From positions 1 to 64,000 of the forward strand of contig CAYWNA010000013.1 in assembly GCA_964459305.1 (NCBI GenBank): a stretch of 64,000 nucleotides of DNA. Reading direction: 5' to 3'. Positions 42,690 to 52,183 of this stretch are shown here, in pieces (the first letter of the stretch is position 1; every line of letters begins with the position of its first letter). The DNA comes from CAYWNA01 sp964459305. Its GTDB lineage: Bacteria; Planctomycetota; Planctomycetia; Pirellulales; Pirellulaceae. The translations under genes and the position numbers were made by a program. The notes under the pieces are model-generated. The model was not told where the DNA came from and searched no databases. It saw only the letters and a list, made by a program, of their open reading frames with translations.

Positions 42690-45600
42690 ATGATTTCTTT
42701 TTCCGGCTTCCTGCTACACGCCACCGTACTAGCCTCCTGCTGCCTGGGCCAGTCGCCCGATGACACACGCCTGCCTGCGCCCGGAATGGCTGGCTGCTGG
42801 CGGTTTGACCGGGCGTCCGCACCCGACGCGGAAGGCGCCGTCGAAGATGACTCGCCGCACGGGCGACATGCCACACTCAGACTCGGTGCTGTGATCGACA
42901 GCAAAGGCAAGATTGGAAGTGCACTTGTGCTGGACGGCCGGGGAGGCAGTGCCGAATGCCCCGATGTTTCGGAACTGAACCCGGAGCGGCAACTCACTGT
43001 GATGACGTGGTTCCGCTTGGAGAAGGGCACGCTGGATGGCCAAAAGATCCTTGTCGGCAAGGGCGCGACGCGGCACGCTGATCCGTACTATCAATACGCC
43101 ATTGCCGCCATGGACCGAGGTGACATCCCCTCTACGCTTACGTTCTACGCCGCCGTCAACGGTGCGCTGCAGTCCTGCTCGGCCCGAGACCTGCCGCTGG
43201 ATCTGTACACCGGCTGGCACCATGTCGCAGGCACCTTTGACGGCCAGACCATGAAGCTGTACCTGAACGGCCGCGAAGTCGCCGTCGCCAAGGCTGCAGG
43301 ATCGCTGCCGGCTTACTCCACGCCGGTCGTCATGGGCGCCTACGGGAACTTGCCCCGCAGCGCCACCTATTGCCTGGCTGGCGCTCTGGACGACGTCGCA
43401 GTCTACAGCCGCCCTCTAAGCGCCGACGAGATTGGCGACTACTACTGGCACGCACAACGCGATCTGGTCCTGTCTCGTCCCGGCACCGGCGAAACCTTCG
43501 GCAGTGTCGCGGACGATCACGTCGCCGCTCAGCCGTTCACGGCGCTCGGACCGGCGCTCGAATCGGCCGCTATCTGGCTTGCGGAAGCCAACGACGACGA
43601 ACTGCTCGTCCAAGTCCGCGAAACTGACGCAGAAGGCCAAATCCTGGCCGTGGCGTCACTGTCCGCCGGCACCATGGGCAAACGCGCGATCCAGTTCGGC
43701 CCGCCCGTCGCCATGAAAACGGAACATACCTACGTGCTCAAGGTCAGCGCCGGCGCGCTCGGCACGACGCGGGGCGCGGTCCAGCAACAGACGCCAGGCG
43801 CCTCGGTCAACGGTCTGACCGAAACCGGCCCGAGCGATCTCGCCATGGCCATCGAGCTGCGATTCCTGCCGTGTGGCCTAAGACGCGCGGCCGGAGCCCG
43901 CCGCATTCGCCCGAAGACCGAGGCCGATATACGCTACGAGACGGCACTGAACGCAGCACTAAACGCGAAACGCGACGTGTGGGGTGAAGAGCTCATCGCG
44001 CGCGCCGAGGGACCGACCTACGAGAACATCGTCGATTACCTACGACCGATGCTGTGGATCGGCGATTGCGTCACCACTTCAGGCGTCTACTACCTGCCGT
44101 TCGGTCAACACGACAGCGTCACAGGCGGTGGTGACTGCGCACTGCATGTGGCTGACGGCAGCGAGATCATCTCGCGACATCACAAGACCGGCAGACGAAC
44201 CGCATTCTTCGTCGGCAGCGACGGCAGCGAACTCTACGGAACTGAACTTGAACGCTTGGGCGGCCCCAAACTCCACCAAGGCTACCAGCCTGTGCTGCTG
44301 ACCGAGTACGTGGACAGCGACGGGGGCCGCTGGGAGCAGGAATCGTTTGCCACGCACATTCCGGAGACCGACAGCCTGGTCAGCTTCGTGCGCATCACGC
44401 GCCTTGCGGGTCCGGACTCCGGCAAGTCGTCCAAACTGCGTGTGCGCACCGCGCTCACCGATGCAGTCGTCCAGGACAACCAACTCGTCAGTGGCGACTC
44501 ATCTGTGCTCGTCTTCCAGTCCAGGGCGGAGTTCGCGCCGCCGTACCTTACTTACAGCTTCCCGGACGGCGCTGAAGACGCAACTGCGTTCCTCGTCCGT
44601 CTCAATCAGCCTGCCGCCTGCAAGGCTTTCGTCGCGGACGCGCGGCGCTTCGCGGCCGAACGCGACGCGGTGTGCAGGTTCTGGGACGAACACATCGGGC
44701 GCGGCGCCGTGTTTGAAGTTCCGGAGAGACGAGTCATGGACGCCATGCGTAACCTCTTGATCCAGAACCTGTTCATGACTTGGCGCTACAGCATCGGCAA
44801 CGCATACGAATCCTGGTACCCGCAGGAAAGCGGTGACGCGCTCAAGGCGCTGGGTGAATACGGGTTCCTCGATGAATACCGCGAAAACCTGCAGGGCCTG
44901 CTGCCGCGCACGTTCCGCGGTGACGACGAACGCATGATGGAGTACGCGCACAAGCTGTTCTACACCACCCACTGTGCCCGGCTGACCGCAGACCATGCCT
45001 GGCTTGCAGCGAACCGGCGGCTGGTCAAGCGTTGGATCGAAGGGATGCGCGAGGTCATGGCTAGTGATCCGCGAGGGCTTCTGGGCAAGACGCGCGCCGG
45101 CGACATTCACGCGCACTGCTACTACTCGAACCATCAGGCCATCGGCTGGCGTGGGTTGCGCGATATGGCCGCGTTGTGCGCTGATCAAGGGTGGGACGAC
45201 GATGCCCGTGCCGCCGCAGCGGAGGCGGCGGAGTCGCTCCGCACAGCGTTCCTCAAGCCGTTCAATTCCACCAAAGTCGACATGCCGGACGGAACGTTGT
45301 TCTTTCCCAAGGTGCTGAAGGACTCGCCCGCGATCCCCTGTGACCCAATCACCGGAACTCGGCTCGGAAGCTACTGGAATCTCAGCATTGGCACTGCGCT
45401 CAAGTCGGGAGTCTTCGATCCCAGAGGCGACACGATGCGCCGCACCGTGGACTACATGCTTCTGCATGGTGCGCGACTCTTGGGCCTGACTCGTTTCAAC
45501 TACTATCCTGTGCCGATCGGGTCACATCGCGCTGGCGGCCTACCCGGCTACAGCACCAGCGGCGCGGACAATGTCTACGGCCCGGGTGTCGTCGATGCGC

Positions 45601-46169
45601 TCGCGGAGTTGGACGAAGCGGACCAGATCGTGCTCAGTCTGTACGGCAAACTGGCCCACGGCATGACTCGGAACACGTTCATCTCCGGCGAAGGCGACTC
45701 GTATGGCGTCGTGCCCGGGCAATACTACCGCGCCCTCTATTTGCCGCCCAGCAACACGAACAATGCACTATTCTTGAAGACGCTGCACGACATGCTCGTC
45801 TTCACTCACGTCGACGCCGAAGGACGCCCCGAAGAACTGCTGCTGGCGCATTTCACACCGCGTGGCTGGCTGGAACACGGCAAGACGATCTGCGTCGAAC
45901 GCGCCCCCACCATGTTCGGGCCGGTGTCGTTCACGATCCGTTCGCAACTGGACGACGGCATCGTCGAGGCCGAGGTTGTGCCCCCCGCACGCCTGCCGCC
46001 GAAACGGCTGGACCTGCGGCTCCGGGTCCCGGCAACTCATGAACTGCAGAGCGTGCTCGTGAACGACCGTGAGCATACACAGATCGACGCAGCCCGCGCC
46101 ACCGTCCGTTTGAACGGCTTGAACGGAACGGTACGCATCAAGGCCACATTCCCCCAATCGCTGCAATAG
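42690..46169 (+). CDS. Exported LamG-domain protein with an (alpha/alpha)6 glycosidase-like region
   Basis: 1159 residues. A signal peptide (MISFSGFLLHATVLASCCLG) is followed by a LamG/concanavalin domain (about 35-245: GKIGSALVLDGRGGSAECPD, LTVMTWFRLEKGTLDGQKIL, TGWHHVAGTFDGQTMKLYLN, YCLAGALDDVAVYSRPLSAD). A middle beta-rich domain spans about 250-640. The C-terminal half (about 660-1080) is helical, with EVPERRVMDAMRNLLIQNLF, GNAYESWYPQESGDALKALG and HCYYSNHQAIGWRGLRDMAAL, as in clan-type (alpha/alpha)6 barrels of glycoside hydrolases, ending in a small beta domain. I could not fit it to a numbered family. It starts 23 bases after paralogue B with GGAG before the ATG, so it is in that operon. 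Probably acts on an extracellular polysaccharide. Confidence 0.8.
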   Translation: MISFSGFLLHATVLASCCLGQSPDDTRLPAPGMAGCWRFDRASAPDAEGAVEDDSPHGRHATLRLGAVIDSKGKIGSALVLDGRGGSAECPDVSELNPERQLTVMTWFRLEKGTLDGQKILVGKGATRHADPYYQYAIAAMDRGDIPSTLTFYAAVNGALQSCSARDLPLDLYTGWHHVAGTFDGQTMKLYLNGREVAVAKAAGSLPAYSTPVVMGAYGNLPRSATYCLAGALDDVAVYSRPLSADEIGDYYWHAQRDLVLSRPGTGETFGSVADDHVAAQPFTALGPALESAAIWLAEANDDELLVQVRETDAEGQILAVASLSAGTMGKRAIQFGPPVAMKTEHTYVLKVSAGALGTTRGAVQQQTPGASVNGLTETGPSDLAMAIELRFLPCGLRRAAGARRIRPKTEADIRYETALNAALNAKRDVWGEELIARAEGPTYENIVDYLRPMLWIGDCVTTSGVYYLPFGQHDSVTGGGDCALHVADGSEIISRHHKTGRRTAFFVGSDGSELYGTELERLGGPKLHQGYQPVLLTEYVDSDGGRWEQESFATHIPETDSLVSFVRITRLAGPDSGKSSKLRVRTALTDAVVQDNQLVSGDSSVLVFQSRAEFAPPYLTYSFPDGAEDATAFLVRLNQPAACKAFVADARRFAAERDAVCRFWDEHIGRGAVFEVPERRVMDAMRNLLIQNLFMTWRYSIGNAYESWYPQESGDALKALGEYGFLDEYRENLQGLLPRTFRGDDERMMEYAHKLFYTTHCARLTADHAWLAANRRLVKRWIEGMREVMASDPRGLLGKTRAGDIHAHCYYSNHQAIGWRGLRDMAALCADQGWDDDARAAAAEAAESLRTAFLKPFNSTKVDMPDGTLFFPKVLKDSPAIPCDPITGTRLGSYWNLSIGTALKSGVFDPRGDTMRRTVDYMLLHGARLLGLTRFNYYPVPIGSHRAGGLPGYSTSGADNVYGPGVVDALAELDEADQIVLSLYGKLAHGMTRNTFISGEGDSYGVVPGQYYRALYLPPSNTNNALFLKTLHDMLVFTHVDAEGRPEELLLAHFTPRGWLEHGKTICVERAPTMFGPVSFTIRSQLDDGIVEAEVVPPARLPPKRLDLRLRVPATHELQSVLVNDREHTQIDAARATVRLNGLNGTVRIKATFPQSLQ

Positions 46170-46255
46170 TCTCTTCGTAGAATGGATTGCCAATTCAGGT
46201 CGGTCCGGTTCAACGGCACGGAGACCGTTCCCCACACCGACTCGGGTCCATGCGA

Positions 46256-46732
46256 TTATGGCTCGATCTTGCGAAAGAGCCTGACCGTTGTGTTGTCGAT
46301 GGTCGTGTACCTGCCGGAAAGGACGTCTTCTGGGAGCTCAAAGGTGAACTGGCGGCCGATGTCTGCTTGGTCTGGCGGCGATGTCGTGGCAGCATCCGCC
46401 GCGGACTTGAACAAGATGCCCACAGCCCGGTCAGCGTACTCTGCAGGTTCCACGAGTATGAATGACGCCAAGGGAGCCACGCCGTCGTCGTGGCCAGCGT
46501 CGCTGTCGTCAAACCATGGATGGTCCTTCTCGAAAGCATTAAGCGTCGCTCGGCACGCGACATAGTCCTTTGCACGATTCACTTCGTCGGCCAGTTCCTC
46601 GTCTGCAGCGTTTCGGTTTTGTGACGATCCCTGCGATGATGGGCTGGATCGACGTACGTCCCAGCATCCGGCAAAAATGGTGCCTGCCGCGGCCCAAAAC
46701 GTAACGGCTGCTAAGAACTTGGTACGAGACAT
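46256..46732 (-). CDS. Putative lipoprotein
   Basis: 158 residues. The N-terminus MSRTKFLAAVTFWAAAGTIF followed by AGC is a lipobox (cysteine at about 22). The mature part is acidic and has no family motif that I recognise (VNRAKDYVACRATLNAFEKD, FTFELPEDVLSGRYTTIDN). It converges on the LamG gene. An AAAAAGG stretch before the ATG serves as ribosome binding site. Envelope protein of unknown role. Confidence 0.7.
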   Translation of the reverse strand: MSRTKFLAAVTFWAAAGTIFAGCWDVRRSSPSSQGSSQNRNAADEELADEVNRAKDYVACRATLNAFEKDHPWFDDSDAGHDDGVAPLASFILVEPAEYADRAVGILFKSAADAATTSPPDQADIGRQFTFELPEDVLSGRYTTIDNTTVRLFRKIEP

Positions 46733-47146
46733 CAGTTCCGACCTTTTTCCATGACGTGTTCAGACCGCTGGATTTGCACGCCTCTTCCACGCATTGTGGC
46801 GTCCTCACTTTCTTGGTGTAACTTGGCTATCGTACGTCGGTGTAGGCTACCGGCAAGAGACCGCAATTTCAATCGCAGATGCTTTTTCATGCATTACTTT
46901 CAATATTCAGTCGTCGTGTTGCATCTGTGCAAAAATGCTGACCGCCTGCCAGGAATTCTGATGCCGCGCCGCCCTGGATGCAACCCTCAGAGCGTGTCTC
47001 CAAAATCCTGTGAGGGGCACGATCTGGGAGGGCGAAGCTCCCGCTGAGCCGCCTTTTCCGGTGGCTTGGCGGCTCGGCAGGAGCCTCGCCCTCCCCAGTC
47101 CACAATTTGGAGACACGCTTTCAGGCTGCCCTTTTTGTGGCTCGGT
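46733..47146. other. Intergenic region with nested palindrome
   Basis: About 410 bases without a gene, most of the right half taken up by the palindromic element at 46991-47119. Confidence 0.6.
46991..47119. repeat. Nested palindromic repeat of about 129 bases
   Basis: Outer arms AGCGTGTCTCCAAAAT (46991-47006) and ATTTGGAGACACGCT (47105-47119). Inner arms GGGAGGGCGAAGCTCC (from 47025) and GGAGCCTCGCCCTCCC (to 47095), extended inwards by GAGCCGCC/GGCGGCTC. It ends 28 bases past the stop of the VTT-domain gene on the minus strand. Confidence 0.8.
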
Positions 47147-47815
47147 TCAGTCAGCGGCTTGGTCCTGGCCACCGGTTTTCTGGACGCTCGGCCAGAGCCA
47201 TCGTGCGATGGCGGCTGCCAGCAGCGGCAGAGCGATCGAGGCTGCGATGGCGATTGGAAACTCGACGCAGTCTCCCAGAGCGGCATAGGCAGCCGCAATC
47301 CCGAAGTTACTCAACCCCACGGCGGCCAGGAACTGCCACCAACTCAACCGCGTCGTCCCAATCAGCAGCACGCTTGCCTCGGCCAGCACGGGAATGGGCC
47401 GTGTCAGGACCAGCAGCCACACTCCCCAGCGCGCGGCCAAGGCATCCGTCCTCTCTAGCTCCTGATCGCTGCTGAGCCAGCGTGCCAATGACCGGCCGAA
47501 AACGCGGACCAGCCAGAATGCAATCGCCGCGCCGGCCGTCATGCCGCACCACGACGCGCCCGCGCCGCCCCAGAACCCAAGCACGCGTCCGGCGAACGTG
47601 CTGAGGGCGCTGGACGGTACCGGCAGCAGGATATCGCTGGCCAGCAGGCCGATCACCGCGATCGCCACCGCGCCGGGAGATAACCCGGCGCTAAGCCAGC
47701 CCGTGATGCGGTCCTCGAACTTCTCGCCCAGGACCAGAAACGGAACGACCGGAATCGCCAACACCGCGGCAATCAATAGCAGTTGTCGAACAAGGTGACG
47801 GCTCGTCAATGGCAA
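47147..47815 (-). CDS. VTT/SNARE-associated (TVP38/DedA-like) membrane protein
   Basis: 222 residues, five to six hydrophobic segments. The family core is present: SDILLPVPSSALSTFAGRVL (re-entrant loop with Pro), GAGASWCGMTAGAAIAFWLV (the Gly-rich G..xGxxxGa stretch), and RWGVWLLVLTRPIPVLAEAS with an Arg-Pro pair. DedA/VTT proteins act in envelope lipid and undecaprenyl-phosphate handling in other bacteria. The gene stands alone, so its substrate here is not indicated. Confidence 0.82.
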   Translation of the reverse strand: MPLTSRHLVRQLLLIAAVLAIPVVPFLVLGEKFEDRITGWLSAGLSPGAVAIAVIGLLASDILLPVPSSALSTFAGRVLGFWGGAGASWCGMTAGAAIAFWLVRVFGRSLARWLSSDQELERTDALAARWGVWLLVLTRPIPVLAEASVLLIGTTRLSWWQFLAAVGLSNFGIAAAYAALGDCVEFPIAIAASIALPLLAAAIARWLWPSVQKTGGQDQAAD

Positions 47816-47900
47816 TCTGATCCCTCCCTATCTTCGGATCACCAGGCTTTGATGGGACGACAAGACGACCCGGTGGGAATGGCACCGGGAAACACTGGTT

Positions 47901-48397
47901 TCATCTCATCAAGAATACGATCAAAGGGCAGGAGCCCTCGTCCGTTTTTTGCGCTCGAAACTCATCCGCGTAACGGTGCGCGAACGCTTCCTTTTCTTGT
48001 GACGGGCGACCGTGATATTTCTCGTTCAAAGCCAACCATCTATCAGAATCATCGCGACTGGGTTCCTCAACGCTTTCCAGATAGTCGACGTAGTGCCCAA
48101 CTTCGGCAGAGTCCGGTATAGCTGAGTATTGCGAACGGACATCAATTGCAGGACACGTAGGATATCGTCCACCGTGCAAGCATGAACGAACCCGCGAAGC
48201 GGCGGTTCAACGATGATGTGCGTAGAAACCGAGCGGACTTTGACTGGTACCTCGATGGGATCAACTAGCCGTTCGTAGAAAATCCGGTCGTCGGCCCAAG
48301 CCCAGGGGATCACAAGGCGATTGTCTTGCCCGTGACCGGTTTTCTCGGTGCCGATGTTGCGATTCCGTCGCGTCGCATTGTACCCGGGGCGGTTCAT
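47901..48397 (-). pseudogene. Frameshifted metallopeptidase-like gene
   Basis: Two overlapping minus-strand frames read as one broken protein. The first (48397 to about 48100) encodes MNRPGYNATRRNRNIGTEKT, then VKVRSVSTHIIVEPPLRGFV, HACTVDDILRVLQLMSVRNTQLYRTLP. The second (about 48110 to 47901) continues with EVGHYVDYLESVEEPSRDDS and QEKEAFAHRYADEFRAQ. The join near 48095-48110 has lost bases: the family motif should read as L-x-HE-x-GH-Y-VDY, so the first histidine of the HExxH zinc site is missing. A segment between QLM and SVRN also appears short. Either an old pseudogene or a sequencing error; the double defect favours decay. Confidence 0.7.
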
Positions 48398-48540
48398 GGA
48401 TATGTGAGCCGTCGAACGAATGGCGATCTATCCCGCCGTCTCCCGGTGGAAGACGGCGCGGTGTCGCTTGAACAGCGGGCGGGGAGTTGACGTTGCCGAG
48501 CGAAGCGAGCCCCCAACGTATTCCCGCTCCGCTGCATCCT

Positions 48541-48849
48541 TTAGTTCTGTCCGCTGTTTCGATCGTCAAGCCATCGCTTCAGAGACGCCTGGCTTTCGGC
48601 AGACGGTTTGCCGAGGACCAAATTTTCCACGCTGATGTCCTCGTCCAGCAGAGGCCAGTGGATTCCTCGTCCTCCTCCGATCAGTCGCCAATCCTCCCGT
48701 TCCTCCGAGGTCCCGTGACAGAGACGAGGGTACCAAGACAGCGGAGCGGAAATGGTGCGACCGTCTGAGAGTTCCACCGTCAGCAGGTCGCCAGTAACCA
48801 CTAGTGTCGTCACGCGGACGTGTTGCAGGTCAACCGTTGAAGAAGTCAT
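48541..48849 (-). CDS. DUF2442 domain protein
   Basis: 102 residues. The DUF2442 pattern is visible in VRVTTLVVTGDLLTVELSDG, APLSWYPRLCHGTSEEREDW, and GRGIHWPLLDEDISVENLVL. The gene begins 20 bases inside the end of the DUF4160 gene, so translation is coupled. Pairs of DUF4160 and DUF2442 genes are common in bacteria and have been suggested to be toxin-antitoxin-like; activity is unproven. Cytoplasmic. Confidence 0.85.
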   Translation of the reverse strand: MTSSTVDLQHVRVTTLVVTGDLLTVELSDGRTISAPLSWYPRLCHGTSEEREDWRLIGGGRGIHWPLLDEDISVENLVLGKPSAESQASLKRWLDDRNSGQN

Positions 48850-49066
48850 TCCAAGAATCCATCAATTGTTCATGATGATCAGTCACACACTGCTCGATCC
48901 GCCGAAGCTCCTTCGCCGAGAAGCCTCCGCTGCGTTCGAGGCGGATCGGGTCGAGCCAGACCTTCGCCTCGCTCTCGTCCCGTTCCACATGTACATGAGG
49001 CGGTTCATCGCCGTCGCCGGCGTAGAAGAAGAAACGATACGGTCCAACTCTCAAGACTGTGGGCAT
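48830..49066 (-). CDS. DUF4160 domain protein
   Basis: 78 residues from the ATG at 49066. The DUF4160 signature is plain: MPTVLRVGPYRFFFYAGDGD, EPPHVHVERDESEAKVWLDP, FSAKELRRIEQCVTDHHEQL. A further 25 codons upstream are open but are outside the family. The neighbour is a DUF2442 gene overlapping by 20 bases. Proposed in some surveys as half of a small two-gene module; role unknown. Confidence 0.87.
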   Translation of the reverse strand: MPTVLRVGPYRFFFYAGDGDEPPHVHVERDESEAKVWLDPIRLERSGGFSAKELRRIEQCVTDHHEQLMDSWNDFFNG

Positions 49067-49177
49067 CGATGTTTCGCCGGATGCGTTCTCCGAGAAGAAG
49101 GTGCATACCCTTATCATACCAAACGCAGGGCGATCACCCAACGGTAGACCGACCAGGTTTTCGACGCGCGACGATCA

Positions 49178-49210
49178 CAGGAGGAAGCCAGTGACGATGG
49201 TTTCCTCCTG
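49178..49210. repeat. Short hairpin after a minus-strand gene
   Basis: CAGGAGGAAGCCA (49178-49190) pairs with TGGTTTCCTCCTG (49198-49210) at 12 of 13 positions over a 7-base loop. It lies directly after the stop at 49212. No T-run follows. Confidence 0.6.
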
Positions 49211-49211
49211 C

Positions 49212-49496
49212 CTACGAGCACCGCTCCCACGAGTCATCGTCAAGTATCATCAGCGAATGATGTTCGATTTCATCGCCACCCGATAGTTCAACCTCAAACC
49301 ACGGAGCGCCGTGTTCATCGATACGGTCGATCGTGACCACGCGATCGGTAGCGATGATGCGTTCGATTGTGGCAGCCGTCCAGCCAGCCATTTCAGCGGG
49401 GCTTTCAAGTTCACGTTCCCGTTGGGCTAGGTCGCAGGCGGGAACCGCCAGAAGTCGGATGCGGTCCCCAACGCGGAGTAATGATCGATCGGGCAT
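49212..49496 (-). CDS. Small conserved hypothetical protein
   Basis: 94 residues. MPDRSLLRVGDRIRLLAVPA opens a small beta-barrel-like domain (RVVTIDRIDEHGAPWFEVEL, HHSLMILDDDSW), which resembles small proteins that I associate with planctomycetes next to mobile or accessory loci. No signal peptide; the ribosome binding site is weak. It lies about 145 bases upstream of the DUF4160 gene in the same direction. Function unknown. Confidence 0.65.
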   Translation of the reverse strand: MPDRSLLRVGDRIRLLAVPACDLAQRERELESPAEMAGWTAATIERIIATDRVVTIDRIDEHGAPWFEVELSGGDEIEHHSLMILDDDSWERCS

Positions 49497-49682
49497 TTAA
49501 GGGAAGAACCGCATTGATCGCAGCGGCAACATTGTCAGGCAGAACGAGACTTCACGCGGCTGCAAATCGCGGCGCGGGATACGAAAGGTCGGCAGGATCG
49601 GCTGACATAGTTGCCTCGCGACGTTATCGAACCACGACGGGAGCAACTGACGGTGGCAAAGCCAAACGGCCTGAGCATGTCG

Positions 49683-51779
49683 TCATGGTGTCGCCAGCGG
49701 TGGTGGATCGGGGGCGATTTCCAGCGGCGGGTAGGTGACTTCGTTCGCCTTGCGAATCCATGCCGGATCGCCGTGCACGCCGGCCTGGCTGTAGTCGAAC
49801 GGGTTGAAGCCGACCTTTAGCGCCGGCGAATCGGGCGGGAGGTGGAAATCGTACCGTTGTGCACTCTTGAACTTCGGGTCGGCGATGATCGAGCCTTGTT
49901 CGTGACCGGCGGCCTGCCAATCGTCCAGTGACTTGCCCACAAAATCTACCTTCTGGTCCGCTGCATTCCAGAAACAGTTGTTGCGGCTGACGTGCTTTAT
50001 CTTGTCCCACCGCCCGGACAGCAACACGCCCTCGTCCCAGTAGACGATGTTGTTTTCGAGGGTGAACGACAGGTGGTCCTCCACTCGCGTCGCCTGCACC
50101 TGGCACAGTTTGCTGAAGGCCAGGATGTTGTTGCGGATCACGTTTTCGCGGCCGTAGTGCTGGTGAAAGCCGCCCGTCTTAACACGGTAGACAAGGTTGT
50201 TTTCGAACAGAATGCCCGTGCTGCCTTCGTCGGTGTACAGGCCCCAGCCGCCGTAGGAATAGGCATAGACATCGTGAAAGATGTTATTGCGCACTACCGT
50301 GCCCTCCGACGGACCGAGCGTATAGATGCCGCCCATGTCGCTGAGCATGCCCCAGCCGATGTGATGTACGTGGTTGAAAGCGATGGTGTTTCGCTTTGCG
50401 AGGCTCTGGGCGTAGCCCCACCGCCAGCCCGCGGAGATGCCGGTGTAGTAGAGATCGGCGATTTCGTTGTGCGTGATGGAATTGTCGCCGCTGTGGCCAA
50501 CCCACACCCCGACGGCACAAGGAAAAATGCGGCCGCCGTGGCGGATGATGTTATTGTCCACGGTGATGTGGCTGGTCCGTTCGGCCTCACGTTCGGCGAT
50601 GCCGGACTCGCCGATCCGCACGCCGCCGGCGCCGAAGTCGTGCAAATAGCATTTCCGCAGCGTACAGTCGCGGCAACCCTTGCGGAACCATACGACGTAC
50701 GTGCCCACGTGGCCAAACTCGCAGTCTTCCAACGACACGTGTCGCGCCCCGTCGGCCATCACCATCGCTTCGATCGGCGACGCCGCTTGCGACGCCTCGA
50801 ATCCGTCCGGCGGCGTCAGCCACTGGCCATGCCGGAATGCCAGCCCCTTAATCGTCACGTGCTCGACAAACTTCCCGGCGGCCGGATCGCCCTGAATCAT
50901 TAGGAACCGTTCGACAACGGGAGCGACGATTTCCGCCTTTGTCATGTCCTCGCCCGGCAGCGGCTTGTAGTACAGCGTGCCGTCGCGTGCCAGGAACCAC
51001 TCGCCCGGTGCATCGAGAGCCCCAAGGAAATTCTCCAAGTGATAGCGCGAGTTGCGCCGCCACGGGTTCCACGATTTCATCCCTGCGCCAGTGGTCACGA
51101 GGGCGTGTTGCTCGGGGTCCAGCCGCTCGATGAATCGCCGTGTGTTGTCCCACTTGTGGTAGACCATGAAGTTCACGTCTTTGAGCTCCGCGGGGCGAAG
51201 GTTGCCGAGGATTTGAAAATCACCGGGTCGCATACGCACCGTCTGCCGGGCTCGCTTGGGCCTGCGCGGCGAGCCCCCTTCGAGCGTCTCTTGGCGAACA
51301 TCCTGGATGTAGAAGTAGAACTTGTTCGGTGTGCGAGCGCGCGTGGCCCGGCGGCCATTGACGAAGAGTTGTTCGAAGTACCACTGGCCCGCGCCGACTT
51401 CGGGGATGCGCACCGTCCACAGACCATTTGGTCCCGGCTGCCAACCGCGGATCGCGCGTCCGCCGGTGAACACGGGTCGCGAGCCCGGCGCGGCTTGATA
51501 GATCACCGGCGCCTGTGCCGTACCGCTGTCCTGGGGCAACAGCACGAACGGCTCGGCGAGCGAGTAGAGCCCGTCGGCGACATTCACACGCACGGGCCCG
51601 GCAAGCGGCCCTTTCGATTTCAAAGCCCGCACCGCATCCCGCGCCCGCATCAGCGTGGCAAATGGTTTCTCTTTCGAGCCGGGGTTTCCGTCGTCACCAG
51701 TGGGAGCGACATGGAAGTCAAACGCAGCGGCGGCCGAAGTTCCCAACAGCATCAACAAAACAACAATCGATCTTATCAT
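49683..51779 (-). CDS. Exported right-handed parallel beta-helix protein
   Basis: 698 residues from the ATG at 51779 (MIRSIVVLLMLLGTSAAAAF, signal peptide). After a beta domain with the GGRAIRGWQPGPNGLWTVRI and FVNGRRATRARTPN signatures, about 330-620 has parallel beta-helix coils: ARHVSLEDCEFGHVGTYVVW, CTLRKCYLHDFGAGGVRIGE, ITVDNNIIRHGGRIFPCAVG, NSITHNEIADLYYTGISAG, EGTVVRNNIFHDVYAYSYGG. This type is found in polysaccharide lyases, epimerases and related enzymes; no catalytic site is identified. A start 15 codons earlier is less likely. Probably acts on extracellular glycans. Confidence 0.88.
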   Translation of the reverse strand: MIRSIVVLLMLLGTSAAAAFDFHVAPTGDDGNPGSKEKPFATLMRARDAVRALKSKGPLAGPVRVNVADGLYSLAEPFVLLPQDSGTAQAPVIYQAAPGSRPVFTGGRAIRGWQPGPNGLWTVRIPEVGAGQWYFEQLFVNGRRATRARTPNKFYFYIQDVRQETLEGGSPRRPKRARQTVRMRPGDFQILGNLRPAELKDVNFMVYHKWDNTRRFIERLDPEQHALVTTGAGMKSWNPWRRNSRYHLENFLGALDAPGEWFLARDGTLYYKPLPGEDMTKAEIVAPVVERFLMIQGDPAAGKFVEHVTIKGLAFRHGQWLTPPDGFEASQAASPIEAMVMADGARHVSLEDCEFGHVGTYVVWFRKGCRDCTLRKCYLHDFGAGGVRIGESGIAEREAERTSHITVDNNIIRHGGRIFPCAVGVWVGHSGDNSITHNEIADLYYTGISAGWRWGYAQSLAKRNTIAFNHVHHIGWGMLSDMGGIYTLGPSEGTVVRNNIFHDVYAYSYGGWGLYTDEGSTGILFENNLVYRVKTGGFHQHYGRENVIRNNILAFSKLCQVQATRVEDHLSFTLENNIVYWDEGVLLSGRWDKIKHVSRNNCFWNAADQKVDFVGKSLDDWQAAGHEQGSIIADPKFKSAQRYDFHLPPDSPALKVGFNPFDYSQAGVHGDPAWIRKANEVTYPPLEIAPDPPPLATP

Positions 51780-52183
51780 GTCACGCAGACTCCAAGTGCA
51801 ATTTGGTGAAAATGGTATCTCCACTCTGGAAAGTCGACCGAGAGTCTACCAGAAATGATAGTCGGATGTGGCCTAGTTTCCCGCCACGGGCGGAAAAGTC
51901 GAACCGACTGCGAGAGGCGATCTTCTTGCCCATCATATTCTTGCCATCCTCTTCCTGGACCCCAGATCGGGCAAGAATATGGCTGGCAAGAATATGAATC
52001 CAACATTGCCGCTGGGGCAGATCCAAAGAAGAGCTTTGGAATCGAATGACCGATTGCGGGTCGGCATGGGTGCAAGTTAGAATTTCGTCTTAGTTGTGTG
52101 TACCATTCAGCCGTGGCAGCGGAAAGCCAGCGCAACCGATGCGCCAGCTTTCGACGTCAGCAGACTCGTGGAGGATGTACATC

